DNA from: Marivirga arenosa
Lineage (GTDB): Bacteria > Bacteroidota > Bacteroidia > Cytophagales > Cyclobacteriaceae
Reading direction: 5' to 3'
Length of the DNA: 64,000 bases
NCBI RefSeq assembly: GCF_030503875.2
Contig: NZ_CP129968.2
Span: 1,762,001-1,826,000 of the forward strand
Of the stretch, positions 1-8,318 are shown piece after piece (the stretch's first letter is position 1; the number at the start of each line of letters is the position of its first letter). The position numbers were made by a program, and so were the translations under genes. Under the pieces are notes generated by a model that had not been told where the DNA came from, searched no databases, and was given only the letters and a program-made list of their open reading frames with translations.

Positions 1-789
1 TTCCTTTCTTTTATCATAGCCATCTGTATAGCCTAGAGAGGAATTCACCAGTTTGATATCCATTTCGTGAAATAATTCAATTGCTTCAATCCAATAATCT
101 TCTTCTAATCTTCTTTCTCGTATTCCATGATCAGTTCGTGCAAGATAAATACTCGCATTTTTAGCCATTCCGTATCGAATGATGGTATTATCATTTGAGC
201 CGGCAATCATTTTTAAAACTTGCGTTCCGTGGTCATCTTGTGCTAAACGTTTACCGTAAAATGGATTATTATTTCCAGCTAAAAGAAAATCTTTAAAAAA
301 CTTTATTTGGTCGTTTTCAACTAAATGAAGGAGGGATGGTTCTTTATCTGCATCCATAAAACCACCATCTATAATTCCAATATTAACGCCTTTGCCGCTA
401 AGTTTCATACTGTCCATAAGATAATGAGCTTGGATTTGTTCCAAGGCATAGGACAACTCACTACTATTAGTAGATATGAGAGAGGTGGGTACCAATTCTA
501 TTTGTGATGTGATGGAATTAATCCATTCATAATCAGATAATTCGGTGGCAATTTCATGGGTAGTCTCGATGCTAATAACAGGATGCCATTTAGACTCGTA
601 GTGAAAACTAAGATCTTCCTGATATTTATTTTTTAACTCAGCTTTTAATTTTTCTAATTCTATTTCCGGAACATCTTTTAATTCAGCCTTATATTCTAAC
701 CAATATTTCTGTTGTGAGAAAATTTCAATTGAAAACAGAAATAAAGGGATTAATAGGAAGATATTCTTGAAAAAAGCCTGTTTAAGCAT
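1..789 (-). CDS. S8 family subtilisin-like serine peptidase, N-terminal part (cut by window edge)
   Basis: Reading the minus strand from the ATG at 789-787 gives 263 codons without a stop up to base 1, so the gene continues outside the window. Residues 1 to about 24 form a signal peptide (MLKQAFFKNIFLLIPLFLFS then an AxQ-like site at FSQ), so the enzyme is exported. The catalytic Asp is in GVNIGIIDGGF and the catalytic His in DDHGTQV, both classic S8 motifs; VNSSLGY follows near the edge. The catalytic Ser lies beyond base 1. Related Bacteroidota proteins often end in a T9SS sorting domain, which cannot be tested here. It is divergent from the aminopeptidase at 864. Confidence 0.85.
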   Translation of the reverse strand, partial: MLKQAFFKNIFLLIPLFLFSIEIFSQQKYWLEYKAELKDVPEIELEKLKAELKNKYQEDLSFHYESKWHPVISIETTHEIATELSDYEWINSITSQIELVPTSLISTNSSELSYALEQIQAHYLMDSMKLSGKGVNIGIIDGGFMDADKEPSLLHLVENDQIKFFKDFLLAGNNNPFYGKRLAQDDHGTQVLKMIAGSNDNTIIRYGMAKNASIYLARTDHGIRERRLEEDYWIEAIELFHEMDIKLVNSSLGYTDGYDKRKE

Positions 790-790
790 G

Positions 791-818
791 TTGATTGAGA
801 TAATAAACTGTAAATTTG
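791..818 (+). promoter_or_regulatory. Bacteroidota-type promoter of the aminopeptidase gene
   Basis: TAAATTTG at 811-818 matches the -7 consensus TAnnTTTG, and TTG at 791-793 lies 17 bp upstream as a -33 element. The start point would be near 825, which leaves about 40 nt of leader before the ATG at 864. An alternative TTG start at 816 would lie inside the -7 box, which argues against it. Confidence 0.55.
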
Positions 819-863
819 AAATTTACGAAGCATAAACGATTAATTTCAATAAAAAGCAATTTT

Positions 864-2153
864 ATGAGATACAAAACTTTAGACTCGTCTCTTTATATCA
901 AAAACCGCAAGAACTTCATGAAGCAAATGCCAGCACGTTCATTAGCTGTATTCAATGCTAATGATGTGATGCCCTTAAATGCTGATGGTACTATGACCTT
1001 CTGGCAAAATAGTGATTTGTTTTATTTGAGCGGAATTGATCAGGAAGAAACTAAATTGGTTTTATTCCCTGATTTTGATAATGATAGCTGGAGAGAGATA
1101 TTGTTTGTTACCGAAACCAATGAGCATATTGCGGTTTGGGAAGGACATAAATACACCAAAGAAGAAGCTACTGCTGCCTCTGGAATCCAAACCGTAATGT
1201 GGCTTTCACAATTCGAGACTGTTTTTAATACGTTAATGGCGGAAGCTGAGCAAGTTTTTATCAATACGAATGAACATATAAGAAATGCTTCTCCAGTGGA
1301 AACTCGTGATATGAGATTTATAAAGTGGTGTCAGGTAAGATACCCTGCTCATCAATACAGAAAGGCAGCTCCAATATTATACGATCTAAGAGCTATTAAA
1401 GATCCACTCGAGATAACTCAGATGGAACGTGCTTGCAAAATTACGGAGGATGCGTTTAGAAGATCCTTGAAATTTGTAAAGCCTGGAGTGAAAGAATATG
1501 AAGTGGAAGCGGAAGTTTTACATGAGTTTGTAAGGCAAGGATCTAAAGGCTTTGCTTATACGCCAATAGTTGCTTCTGGAGCTAATGCTTGTGTATTACA
1601 CTATATTGAAAATAAAGATGTTTGCAAAGATGGAGAGCTATTATTAATGGATGTAGGAGCCGAATATGGTAATTATAATGCAGATATGACAAGAGCTATT
1701 CCTGTAAATGGCAGATATACGCAAAGACAAAAAGATGTTTATAATGCTGTTTTGAGGGTAATGAAGGAGTGCTATAAGATTCTAAGACCGGGTAATAGAA
1801 TTCCAGAGTATCATAAAGAAGTCGGGAAATTAATGGAGAGCGAATTATTGGGACTTGGTCTGTTAGATAAAACTGATATCAAGAACCAGGATCCAAATAA
1901 TCCTGCTTACAAGAAATACTTCATGCATGGAACTTCACACCATATTGGTTTAGATGTACATGATGTAGGAAATATCTATAGAGAATTTGAACCTGGAATG
2001 GTATTCACGATTGAGCCAGGTATATACATACAAAATGAAGGATTAGGTATTCGTTTGGAAAATGATGTAGTGATTACTAAAGATGGTCATCATGATATGA
2101 TGGCAAACATTCCAATTGAAATTGAGGAGATAGAAGAAATCATGAATAGTTAA
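864..2153 (+). CDS. M24B Xaa-Pro aminopeptidase (aminopeptidase P)
   Basis: The protein removes N-terminal residues ahead of proline using a dinuclear metal centre, in the cytoplasm. It is 429 aa from the ATG at 864. An AMP_N-type N-terminal domain (about 1-150) is followed by a pita-bread catalytic domain. The five metal ligands are visible: D263 (LLMDVG), D274 (YNADMTR), H359 (HGTSHHIG), E384 (FTIEPG) and E399 (IRLEND). The frame is open upstream to a TTG at 816, but the -7 promoter box covers that codon and family members begin with an MRY...-like start, so 864 is chosen. No signal peptide is visible. Single-gene unit ending at a hairpin shared with the convergent cyclase gene. Confidence 0.93.
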   Translation: MRYKTLDSSLYIKNRKNFMKQMPARSLAVFNANDVMPLNADGTMTFWQNSDLFYLSGIDQEETKLVLFPDFDNDSWREILFVTETNEHIAVWEGHKYTKEEATAASGIQTVMWLSQFETVFNTLMAEAEQVFINTNEHIRNASPVETRDMRFIKWCQVRYPAHQYRKAAPILYDLRAIKDPLEITQMERACKITEDAFRRSLKFVKPGVKEYEVEAEVLHEFVRQGSKGFAYTPIVASGANACVLHYIENKDVCKDGELLLMDVGAEYGNYNADMTRAIPVNGRYTQRQKDVYNAVLRVMKECYKILRPGNRIPEYHKEVGKLMESELLGLGLLDKTDIKNQDPNNPAYKKYFMHGTSHHIGLDVHDVGNIYREFEPGMVFTIEPGIYIQNEGLGIRLENDVVITKDGHHDMMANIPIEIEEIEEIMNS

Positions 2154-2162
2154 TAAATAGGA

Positions 2163-2188
2163 AAGCGATGATTTAAAGATCATCGCTT
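2163..2188. terminator. Bidirectional hairpin terminator
   Basis: AAGCGATGAT (2163-2172) and ATCATCGCTT (2179-2188) form a perfect 10-bp stem with a 6-nt loop between two convergent genes. A short T-rich stretch follows on the plus strand. Confidence 0.6.
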
Positions 2189-2212
2189 ATTTATTGCTTC
2201 AATTATTTTAAT

Positions 2213-2905
2213 TTATTCAAATACAGCCACGGCTCTAACAGGAGAACCTGTTCCGCCCCTAATCTTTAAAGGGAAAGCAATAAAACGAAATCTTCCTCTG
2301 CCAATTAATTGGTGAAGATTGACCATATTCTCATAATGTGTAAATCCTAACTCTCCGCAGATTTGATGTACCTCTTTATTAGAGACTTTTCTTACTCCAG
2401 GTGCCATTGTTTCAACACCAAAAGCAGAGATTTTCTGTGCACCTAACCAACGAGCACAATCTGAAGATATACCTGGTCCAAATGGCCAGTCGGATGTATT
2501 AAAATATTTCCTGTAATGGTCTGTGTAAATAAGTACGGTGTCTTTTTCCTTTATTTCAATTTTATCCTTGGTGTAAGCTGCTTTGAAATCTTCAATCTCT
2601 ATTAGTTCATTAAGGTTTTTGTGGGAAAAATCCAGACAAATGCCTTCTGTGTAAAACATGGATAAAGGCATGATGTCAATGGATTGGCCTTCATATTCTT
2701 TTCCCATATGATTAATAGCATCTACATGAGTGCCTGTATGTTCACCTAATTCTAGTTTATGAACTGCAGGGGTTCTTTTCTCAGGGTTTTTAATACCAGC
2801 CCATTCTTCATGAGAATTATGAATTTCCATTTTTACCTGTGGTAAATCCTTAAATACAGGCATTCCTTCGTATATTTCTTGACTTAAGTCAATGATTTCT
2901 GGCAT
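2213..2905 (-). CDS. Cyclase family protein (kynurenine formamidase-like hydrolase)
   Basis: Belongs to the cyclase/kynurenine formamidase family (PF04199), metal-dependent amidohydrolases. The family signature HxGTHxD is present as HTGTHVD at residues 56-62, with H66 following; these are the usual metal ligands. Length 230 aa from MPEIIDLSQE, typical of the family. An in-frame ATG ten codons upstream (2935) would add a hydrophobic stub and leave only 22 bp to the divergent gene, so the start at 2905 is preferred. The substrate is not fixed by sequence. A RidA protein resembling 2-aminomuconate deaminase at 4390 makes a tryptophan/kynurenine link possible, but the genes do not share an operon. 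Confidence 0.82.
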   Translation of the reverse strand: MPEIIDLSQEIYEGMPVFKDLPQVKMEIHNSHEEWAGIKNPEKRTPAVHKLELGEHTGTHVDAINHMGKEYEGQSIDIMPLSMFYTEGICLDFSHKNLNELIEIEDFKAAYTKDKIEIKEKDTVLIYTDHYRKYFNTSDWPFGPGISSDCARWLGAQKISAFGVETMAPGVRKVSNKEVHQICGELGFTHYENMVNLHQLIGRGRFRFIAFPLKIRGGTGSPVRAVAVFE

Positions 2906-2957
2906 TTCCAAATATATGATTAATAAGATATTCATTCATCAGCTAAAATGAAAAAAA

Positions 2958-3776
2958 ATGAAAAAATTCATCCTACTGTTTTTACTACCACTAAATCTAA
3001 TGGCAATTGACCCAGATCCAAAATATATACTCACGCCAGATTCAATTGGCTGGGAGTACGAACAATTAGTGCTTAATACCCCAGATGGCAATGATTTAAA
3101 TACTTGGATTTATGCTCCTAATCCTGAAAATGAAAAAGATGAAGTTTTGATTCTTGCTTATCCGGATGCTGGCAATATGTCCTATTTTGTTTATCATGCT
3201 TCTGTATTGGCTAATTTAGGATATACAGTGATTACATTTGATTACAGAGGATTCGGGAAAAGCTCAGATTTTGAAATAAAGTCTGATCATTTATTTCAAA
3301 CCGAATTTTCAATTGATCTAAAAACTGTTGTTCAGTTTGCTGCTAATAGGTTTGAAAATAAAAATATTGGCATTTGGGCTTGGTCAATGGGCACCATGGT
3401 CACTACCTATTCATGGCCAACTATTAAAGATACAGTAGATTTCTTAATTTTTGATGCTTTTGTTATGAATCCCGAAAATCATATTGAAAGATTGAAATCT
3501 TTAAAAGGGAAGCAAACTTATTCTCCGATAGATGATCAAACCTACCTTGATAGAAGAAATAAAATTGCTATTCCTATCTTACTTTTTGCCGGTAAAAATG
3601 ATGATCTAACTACAGCAGAAGACGCTAGAAAATATGCCGCTAAATTTGGTAAAGATGCTATAATCTCCTTATATGATGGAGGCCATCTGATGGGGTTTCA
3701 GCACAATATTAAAGAAATGGGGTTTGGGGGCTGGTATTCTGATCGTATTCTGAGGTTCTTGGAAAATTTAAACTGA
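2958..3776 (+). CDS. Exported alpha/beta hydrolase
   Basis: 272 aa with a short signal peptide (MKKFILLFLLPLNLMA). The alpha/beta-hydrolase fold is shown by the oxyanion strand region LILAYPDAGN, the DYRGFGKS motif near residue 95, the nucleophile elbow AWSMG with Ser143, an acid at D215/D216 (GKNDD) and His243 (GGHLMG). The first position of the elbow is Ala rather than Gly, which is tolerated. Probably a periplasmic or surface esterase or peptidase-like hydrolase; the substrate cannot be told. It starts 52 bp from the divergent cyclase and is followed after 53 bp by the DinB gene. Confidence 0.8.
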   Translation: MKKFILLFLLPLNLMAIDPDPKYILTPDSIGWEYEQLVLNTPDGNDLNTWIYAPNPENEKDEVLILAYPDAGNMSYFVYHASVLANLGYTVITFDYRGFGKSSDFEIKSDHLFQTEFSIDLKTVVQFAANRFENKNIGIWAWSMGTMVTTYSWPTIKDTVDFLIFDAFVMNPENHIERLKSLKGKQTYSPIDDQTYLDRRNKIAIPILLFAGKNDDLTTAEDARKYAAKFGKDAIISLYDGGHLMGFQHNIKEMGFGGWYSDRILRFLENLN

Positions 3777-3829
3777 CAACTATTTATTAACTACTAAGAA
3801 CCTTTTTAGATTATATCCGAATAGAAAAT

Positions 3830-4390
3830 ATGATTTGGCTAAAAGATGTAATAAAAGACCTGAAAGAAATTGAGACTATTACCACAGAGGAGTTTCAAAA
3901 CTTAAGCGAGGAAGAATTGATATGGAAACCTGCACCAGATAAATGGTCGATAGCGGAATGTTTACAACATATCATAATCGCAAATACAATTTACAATAAG
4001 GATATAAATAAGCGACTTCAAACGGCTGAAGTAAAGACAATAGAGTATCCTATTAAATTTTCAATAACAGGTAAGCTCTTTTTATATGCAGTGGATCCTA
4101 AATACAAATGGAAAGTGCCTGCCCCTAAAATCTTTAAGCCCATAAAAGACAATAAAGTATTAAATGGAACAGAAACCGTTAAATATTTTCTAAAATTGCA
4201 AGAAGAGATAATTGAAACGGCTAAAAAAGGCTGTGCTTATGATCATCAGCACGTCCACACTTATAGTCCTTTGAGTAAATTGCTTAAATTTAATGTTGGT
4301 GAGCAATTGTATATTATGATGCGCCATACAAAAAGACATATCAATCAGGCACTTAATGTTAAAACAAAACTTCATAAAACAGCAGCATAA
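3830..4390 (+). CDS. DinB family protein (putative metal-dependent hydrolase/thiol transferase fold)
   Basis: 186 aa. The DinB/YfiT four-helix bundle is indicated by PDKWSIAECLQHI near residue 40 with the first metal-binding His, and by MRHTKRHINQA near the C-terminus with the paired His ligands. Members of the family bind Ni or Zn; some act in bacillithiol or mycothiol chemistry, most are uncharacterised. The stop codon overlaps the ATG of the following RidA gene by one base (TAATG), so the two are translationally coupled. Confidence 0.85.
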   Translation: MIWLKDVIKDLKEIETITTEEFQNLSEEELIWKPAPDKWSIAECLQHIIIANTIYNKDINKRLQTAEVKTIEYPIKFSITGKLFLYAVDPKYKWKVPAPKIFKPIKDNKVLNGTETVKYFLKLQEEIIETAKKGCAYDHQHVHTYSPLSKLLKFNVGEQLYIMMRHTKRHINQALNVKTKLHKTAA

Positions 4391-4806
4391 TGGATGATAG
4401 TATTAGAAATTCTGACCGTGCACCATTACCGGTAGGCTTATATCCCCATGCTCGAAAAGTGGGTAACTTATTATTTCTTTCAGGTGTAGGGCCTAGAAAG
4501 AAAGATAGTAAGGATATCCCTGGTGTTGAATTAAACCAGCAGGGTGAAATTGTATCTTATGATATTGAAAAGCAATGTCGGTCTGTATTCGAAAATGTGC
4601 GTATGATATTGGAAGACTGCGGAAGTAGTTGGGAAGCTTTGGTGGATGTCCAGGTTTTTCTAACCAATATGAAAGATGATTTTAAAATTTTCAATAAAGT
4701 ATATGCAGAATATTTTAAGGATATTCAACCATGCAGAACTACCATAGAAATTAATGCATTACCAACACCCATAGCCATTGAATTAAAATGCGTGGCTGAG
4801 TTATAA
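4390..4806 (+). CDS. RidA family protein, 2-aminomuconate deaminase-like
   Basis: 138 aa trimeric RidA/YjgF/YER057c/UK114 family enamine/imine deaminase. The conserved active-site Arg is in CRTTIEINALP and the C-terminal IAIELKCVA strand is typical. The segment GLYPHARKVGNLLFLSGVG plus an insertion GPRKKDSKDIPGV is longer than in housekeeping RidA and resembles 2-aminomuconate deaminases of the kynurenine/nitrobenzene routes (family knowledge, not searched). Coupled to the upstream DinB gene by a one-base overlap and directly abutting the convergent membrane-protein gene. The general RidA role of imine detoxification is the alternative. Confidence 0.85.
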   Translation: MDDSIRNSDRAPLPVGLYPHARKVGNLLFLSGVGPRKKDSKDIPGVELNQQGEIVSYDIEKQCRSVFENVRMILEDCGSSWEALVDVQVFLTNMKDDFKIFNKVYAEYFKDIQPCRTTIEINALPTPIAIELKCVAEL

Positions 4807-5721
4807 TTAGGTTTCTTGAGGTAAATTTATTCTTTCATAGAAATTATGAATCCATAGAATTAATACTCCGAAGGTTATAGCAGATACAATCAGTATATTA
4901 TTCATCACGCCTTCAGTACTAAATGATATTTTAATCAGCATTGTTGAAATTACAAAACCAGAATTCCTAATAACCGACCTAAAGCTGGAGGTGTGAGTAT
5001 AGGATATCAATAGTAATAATACATCACTTAAAATTAGAATGGTGAAAAATTCATCAAAGAAGATTTTATTGATGTCTTTTATTGAGCCAACATCATGATT
5101 GGCAGAAACTAATACATCATAAAAGTAGTCACCAAAGCTATAAACCGCTAAACCGAATAAAATGGGGATTAATATTACTGCGAACCTTTTTTTAGTTTGA
5201 ATGAATTTTTGGGTTTGCTCTAGTTCAACAGACTTACTTTTCTGTATACTGGTTCTTTTTCCATTTAGATTGTAAAAAATAAATATTAATGCAAAAATGA
5301 TTAAGGTTGCGGCTATATCATAAGTGAATTGTAAATCTTCTTTATTGCTGAACCAGCTGACATCTAAATCTAGTTGAGCCAAATCTTTAAATAATCTCCT
5401 GATTAATACTAATAAGATAATTTCATATTGCTTTCCAATATATATGGTTATGGATTTTGGTAAAAAATAAACCAATAAATAGACCTCATAGATCAAAATA
5501 AATGAGAAAGGAGTATAGATAGATGCGATTGGGTTTTCCAATAGATTATTGGAGTATGGCGCATTAAATAACTCCAGTTTTGCTAAAATAATAAGTGATA
5601 GGTGAGTAAAGAAACCGAAAATAGCAATGATGATAATAGCTTTTTCGGTACGCTCTTTCATCTTTTCTGATAAAAGTCTGCTGTATAATTTAGTCCAGAA
5701 GGTATTAGAGATATACTTCAT
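4807..5721 (-). CDS. Unknown integral membrane protein
   Basis: 304 aa, not recognised. After a basic N-terminus it has about seven hydrophobic segments, near residues 27-47, 69-90, 102-113, 133-150, 180-197, 222-240 and 255-295, separated by charged loops (for example KRTSIQKSKSVELEQTQK). No catalytic motif is evident. Monocistronic, convergent with the RidA gene with no gap between the two stop codons. It could be a sensor or transporter fragment; no function is assigned. Confidence 0.75.
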   Translation of the reverse strand: MKYISNTFWTKLYSRLLSEKMKERTEKAIIIIAIFGFFTHLSLIILAKLELFNAPYSNNLLENPIASIYTPFSFILIYEVYLLVYFLPKSITIYIGKQYEIILLVLIRRLFKDLAQLDLDVSWFSNKEDLQFTYDIAATLIIFALIFIFYNLNGKRTSIQKSKSVELEQTQKFIQTKKRFAVILIPILFGLAVYSFGDYFYDVLVSANHDVGSIKDINKIFFDEFFTILILSDVLLLLISYTHTSSFRSVIRNSGFVISTMLIKISFSTEGVMNNILIVSAITFGVLILWIHNFYERINLPQET

Positions 5722-5891
5722 TTTTCAATATAAAATGTAAATCATTCTGGGCTTGTAACTGAAGTTGCACTCTAATTCTCTCAAAATGCTAGCAATTCTC
5801 CGTCCATGTAAAAATATGAATTAATTTATATTTATATAAACTAAAGAGTTATCACTCTGTTTATTATGTGTATCTACATTTAAATTATAAA

Positions 5892-8261
5892 ATGAAGTAT
5901 ATAAAATTTATAACTATAATAATCTTAATTACAACAACATTTCAATCTTTTGCAGAGAGTCCTTACGTATCAGGACAAGTTACAGACTCTGAGTCAAATG
6001 AAGTCATACCGTTTGCTCAAGTAGCATTTTATGAAGGGGATTCTAACAGTCCTGTAACTGGTGCTACAACCAATGCAGCCGGTAAATTCAGAATAAATAT
6101 AAAAGCAGGCACTTACAGAATGGTGGTATCCTTTGTTGGTTATCAAGACTATAAAACGAGATTAACTGTTGGGGCAGGTGGTGTAGATGTTGGAACTATA
6201 GGTTTATCTGTTGAGGAAGAAATTATGGATGAGGTTGTTGTAAAAGGAAATGAAGTAAAAAGACCTGTTCTCACAACAATGGAGGGGATGGAGATAAAAC
6301 CAGATCAGACTATAGCTAATATTGGAGGGTCATTATTAGATATATTAAGAAATACCCCATCCGTAAATGTTACGGATGATGGATCTGTAACATTAAGAGG
6401 TAGTGGAAGTACTAATGTATTGATTGATGGTCGAAATTCGGCTTTAGCTTCTGATCTAGAACAGATTCCAGCTAGTGCTATAGAATCAGTAGAAATCATA
6501 AATAATCCAAATGCAAAGTATGATGCCTCTGCTGATGGTGGTGTAATCAACATAAAACTGAAAAAGGGAAAAGATTTAGGAACTACAGCCAGAGCTGAAT
6601 TAACCATGGGGACACGCATGAGAACCAATGCTAATGTTAATTTATCTCGAAGAACAACAAATTATGCCGTATACGGTGGATACAGTTTTAGGAAATGGCC
6701 AAGAGTTGGAAGTAGATTTACTGAAAGAGTAAGTACGTTTAATGATCAAAATGAATTGTTCAGACAAGAACAAGACAGTAGGAATGAGGATACGGAACAT
6801 ACCGTTAATTATGGTGCAGATTACTTTTGGGGACAAAATAAGATAAGCTTAGAAGGGGTATTCAATACTGAAGCTGAAAATGATTTTCAATCAAGTAGAT
6901 CATTTGTTCAGAATTTAGATACAGAGGAGTTTTTAACTTCTTATGTTAGAGATAATACTGAAACTGAGCAGAACTATACGTATGACAATGCAATTGTTTA
7001 TGAAAGAGATTTTAAGGATAAAGAAAAGTCATTAAGAGCTTCAGCTAGTATTTCAATTAGAGATCAGCTTGAAAATCAAAATATAGATATTTACAATAAT
7101 ACTTTATCAGTAGAAGGGAGCCCAAATCGCACTGAGGGTAGTGAAACAGATGAATTCAGAAATACTTCAGTTATCCAGCTAGATTATGCTACACCTGCTT
7201 TTGGTGGATTAGTTGAAACGGGCTACAAATCAATTTTCAGAAGATTTGATAATGATTATTTGTATGGATTAAAAAATCCCTCAACTGGAGAAATAAATTC
7301 ATACGATAGTATTAGTAACCGATTTGTATATCAAGATCAAATTCATGCAGCCTATGCTATTTTCTCTGATAGTCTATCTAATTTCAATTATGCCTTAGGT
7401 TTAAGAGCTGAGCAAACTATTTTAGAAAATGAATTATCAAATGTTAATACCTCTCTAGTGGCTGCAGAAGATTTAGTAAATAGCCAACGCTATTTGAATT
7501 TTTTTCCAAGTGTTCAAATGTCTTATCAATTGAATGAGGGGAATATTGTGAAGGCTACCTATTCAAGAAGAATAGATAGACCTGGAGGATGGAGATTAAA
7601 TCCTTTTCCAGATTTTGCTGATTCATTAAATGTAAGGGTAGGGGAGCCTAACTTACAACCTGAGTACATCAATTCATTTGAATTGGGGCATATGTACCAG
7701 AATGGTATTATTACTTTAACTTCCAATGCTTTTTACAGAAGAATTAATGGTCAGGTGGACTGGATTGTGCGAGTGGAAGACGGAATTTCTTATAGAGGCC
7801 CTCAAAATTTAAATACTGCAGATTTATATGGTTTTGAATTCATCAATACTACACAGCTAACTAATTGGTGGAATTTGAATGCTAGTTACTCTATTTTCGA
7901 ATCTCGTATTGACGGTACAAATCTAGACGATAGTTTTACCAACAGAGGATTATCATGGTATGCTAAAGTTACAACTGATATTAGTTTACCATTAGATATT
8001 AATTTACAGTTTACAGGAAATTATTTTGCTCCTGAGATTGAAGCTCAAGGGAGAGACTTAGCCCGATATTACATAGATGGTAGTTTACAAAGATATTTCT
8101 TTGATAAGCAATTAACCTTAAGCGCTAGTTTCAGAGATTTATTTGATACTCGTAACTTCAGAGGAGAGAATTTTGGTCCTGGATTTGAGCAAAGATTTGA
8201 AAGAAAGAGAGAAACTCAAATCATTTTAATCACTGCATCTTATAATTTTAAAACCGAATAA
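5892..8261 (+). CDS. TonB-dependent receptor-like outer membrane beta-barrel protein
   Basis: 789 aa from the ATG at 5892. Residues 1-21 are a signal peptide (MKYIKFITIIILITTTFQSF, cleavage before ES). Then comes a CarboxypepD_reg-like beta-sandwich (about 28-95, VSGQVTDSESNEVIPFAQV), a plug-like domain (about 120-220, with GGSLLDILRNTPSV and VLIDGR) and an outer-membrane barrel of the OMP_b-brl_3 type to the C-terminus. The barrel is short for a classical TonB receptor and no TonB box is obvious, so the transported compound is unknown. A GTG start 24 bp upstream is open but would precede the signal peptide with polar residues. Followed by a strong hairpin. Confidence 0.88.
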   Translation: MKYIKFITIIILITTTFQSFAESPYVSGQVTDSESNEVIPFAQVAFYEGDSNSPVTGATTNAAGKFRINIKAGTYRMVVSFVGYQDYKTRLTVGAGGVDVGTIGLSVEEEIMDEVVVKGNEVKRPVLTTMEGMEIKPDQTIANIGGSLLDILRNTPSVNVTDDGSVTLRGSGSTNVLIDGRNSALASDLEQIPASAIESVEIINNPNAKYDASADGGVINIKLKKGKDLGTTARAELTMGTRMRTNANVNLSRRTTNYAVYGGYSFRKWPRVGSRFTERVSTFNDQNELFRQEQDSRNEDTEHTVNYGADYFWGQNKISLEGVFNTEAENDFQSSRSFVQNLDTEEFLTSYVRDNTETEQNYTYDNAIVYERDFKDKEKSLRASASISIRDQLENQNIDIYNNTLSVEGSPNRTEGSETDEFRNTSVIQLDYATPAFGGLVETGYKSIFRRFDNDYLYGLKNPSTGEINSYDSISNRFVYQDQIHAAYAIFSDSLSNFNYALGLRAEQTILENELSNVNTSLVAAEDLVNSQRYLNFFPSVQMSYQLNEGNIVKATYSRRIDRPGGWRLNPFPDFADSLNVRVGEPNLQPEYINSFELGHMYQNGIITLTSNAFYRRINGQVDWIVRVEDGISYRGPQNLNTADLYGFEFINTTQLTNWWNLNASYSIFESRIDGTNLDDSFTNRGLSWYAKVTTDISLPLDINLQFTGNYFAPEIEAQGRDLARYYIDGSLQRYFFDKQLTLSASFRDLFDTRNFRGENFGPGFEQRFERKRETQIILITASYNFKTE

Positions 8262-8272
8262 GGCTGATAATG

Positions 8273-8304
8273 GAGGATGTCTTGCTTAAATATAAGACAT
8301 CCTC
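8273..8304. terminator. Bidirectional hairpin terminator
   Basis: GAGGATGTCTT (8273-8283) pairs perfectly with AAGACATCCTC (8294-8304), an 11-bp stem between the barrel gene and the convergent T9SS gene. Confidence 0.65.
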
Positions 8305-8318
8305 TATTCTCTTTAAAT

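Noticed and set aside
816..863. Longer start of the M24B aminopeptidase
   Set aside because: The TTG lies inside the TAnnTTTG promoter box and the extra 16 residues do not fit the family N-terminus.
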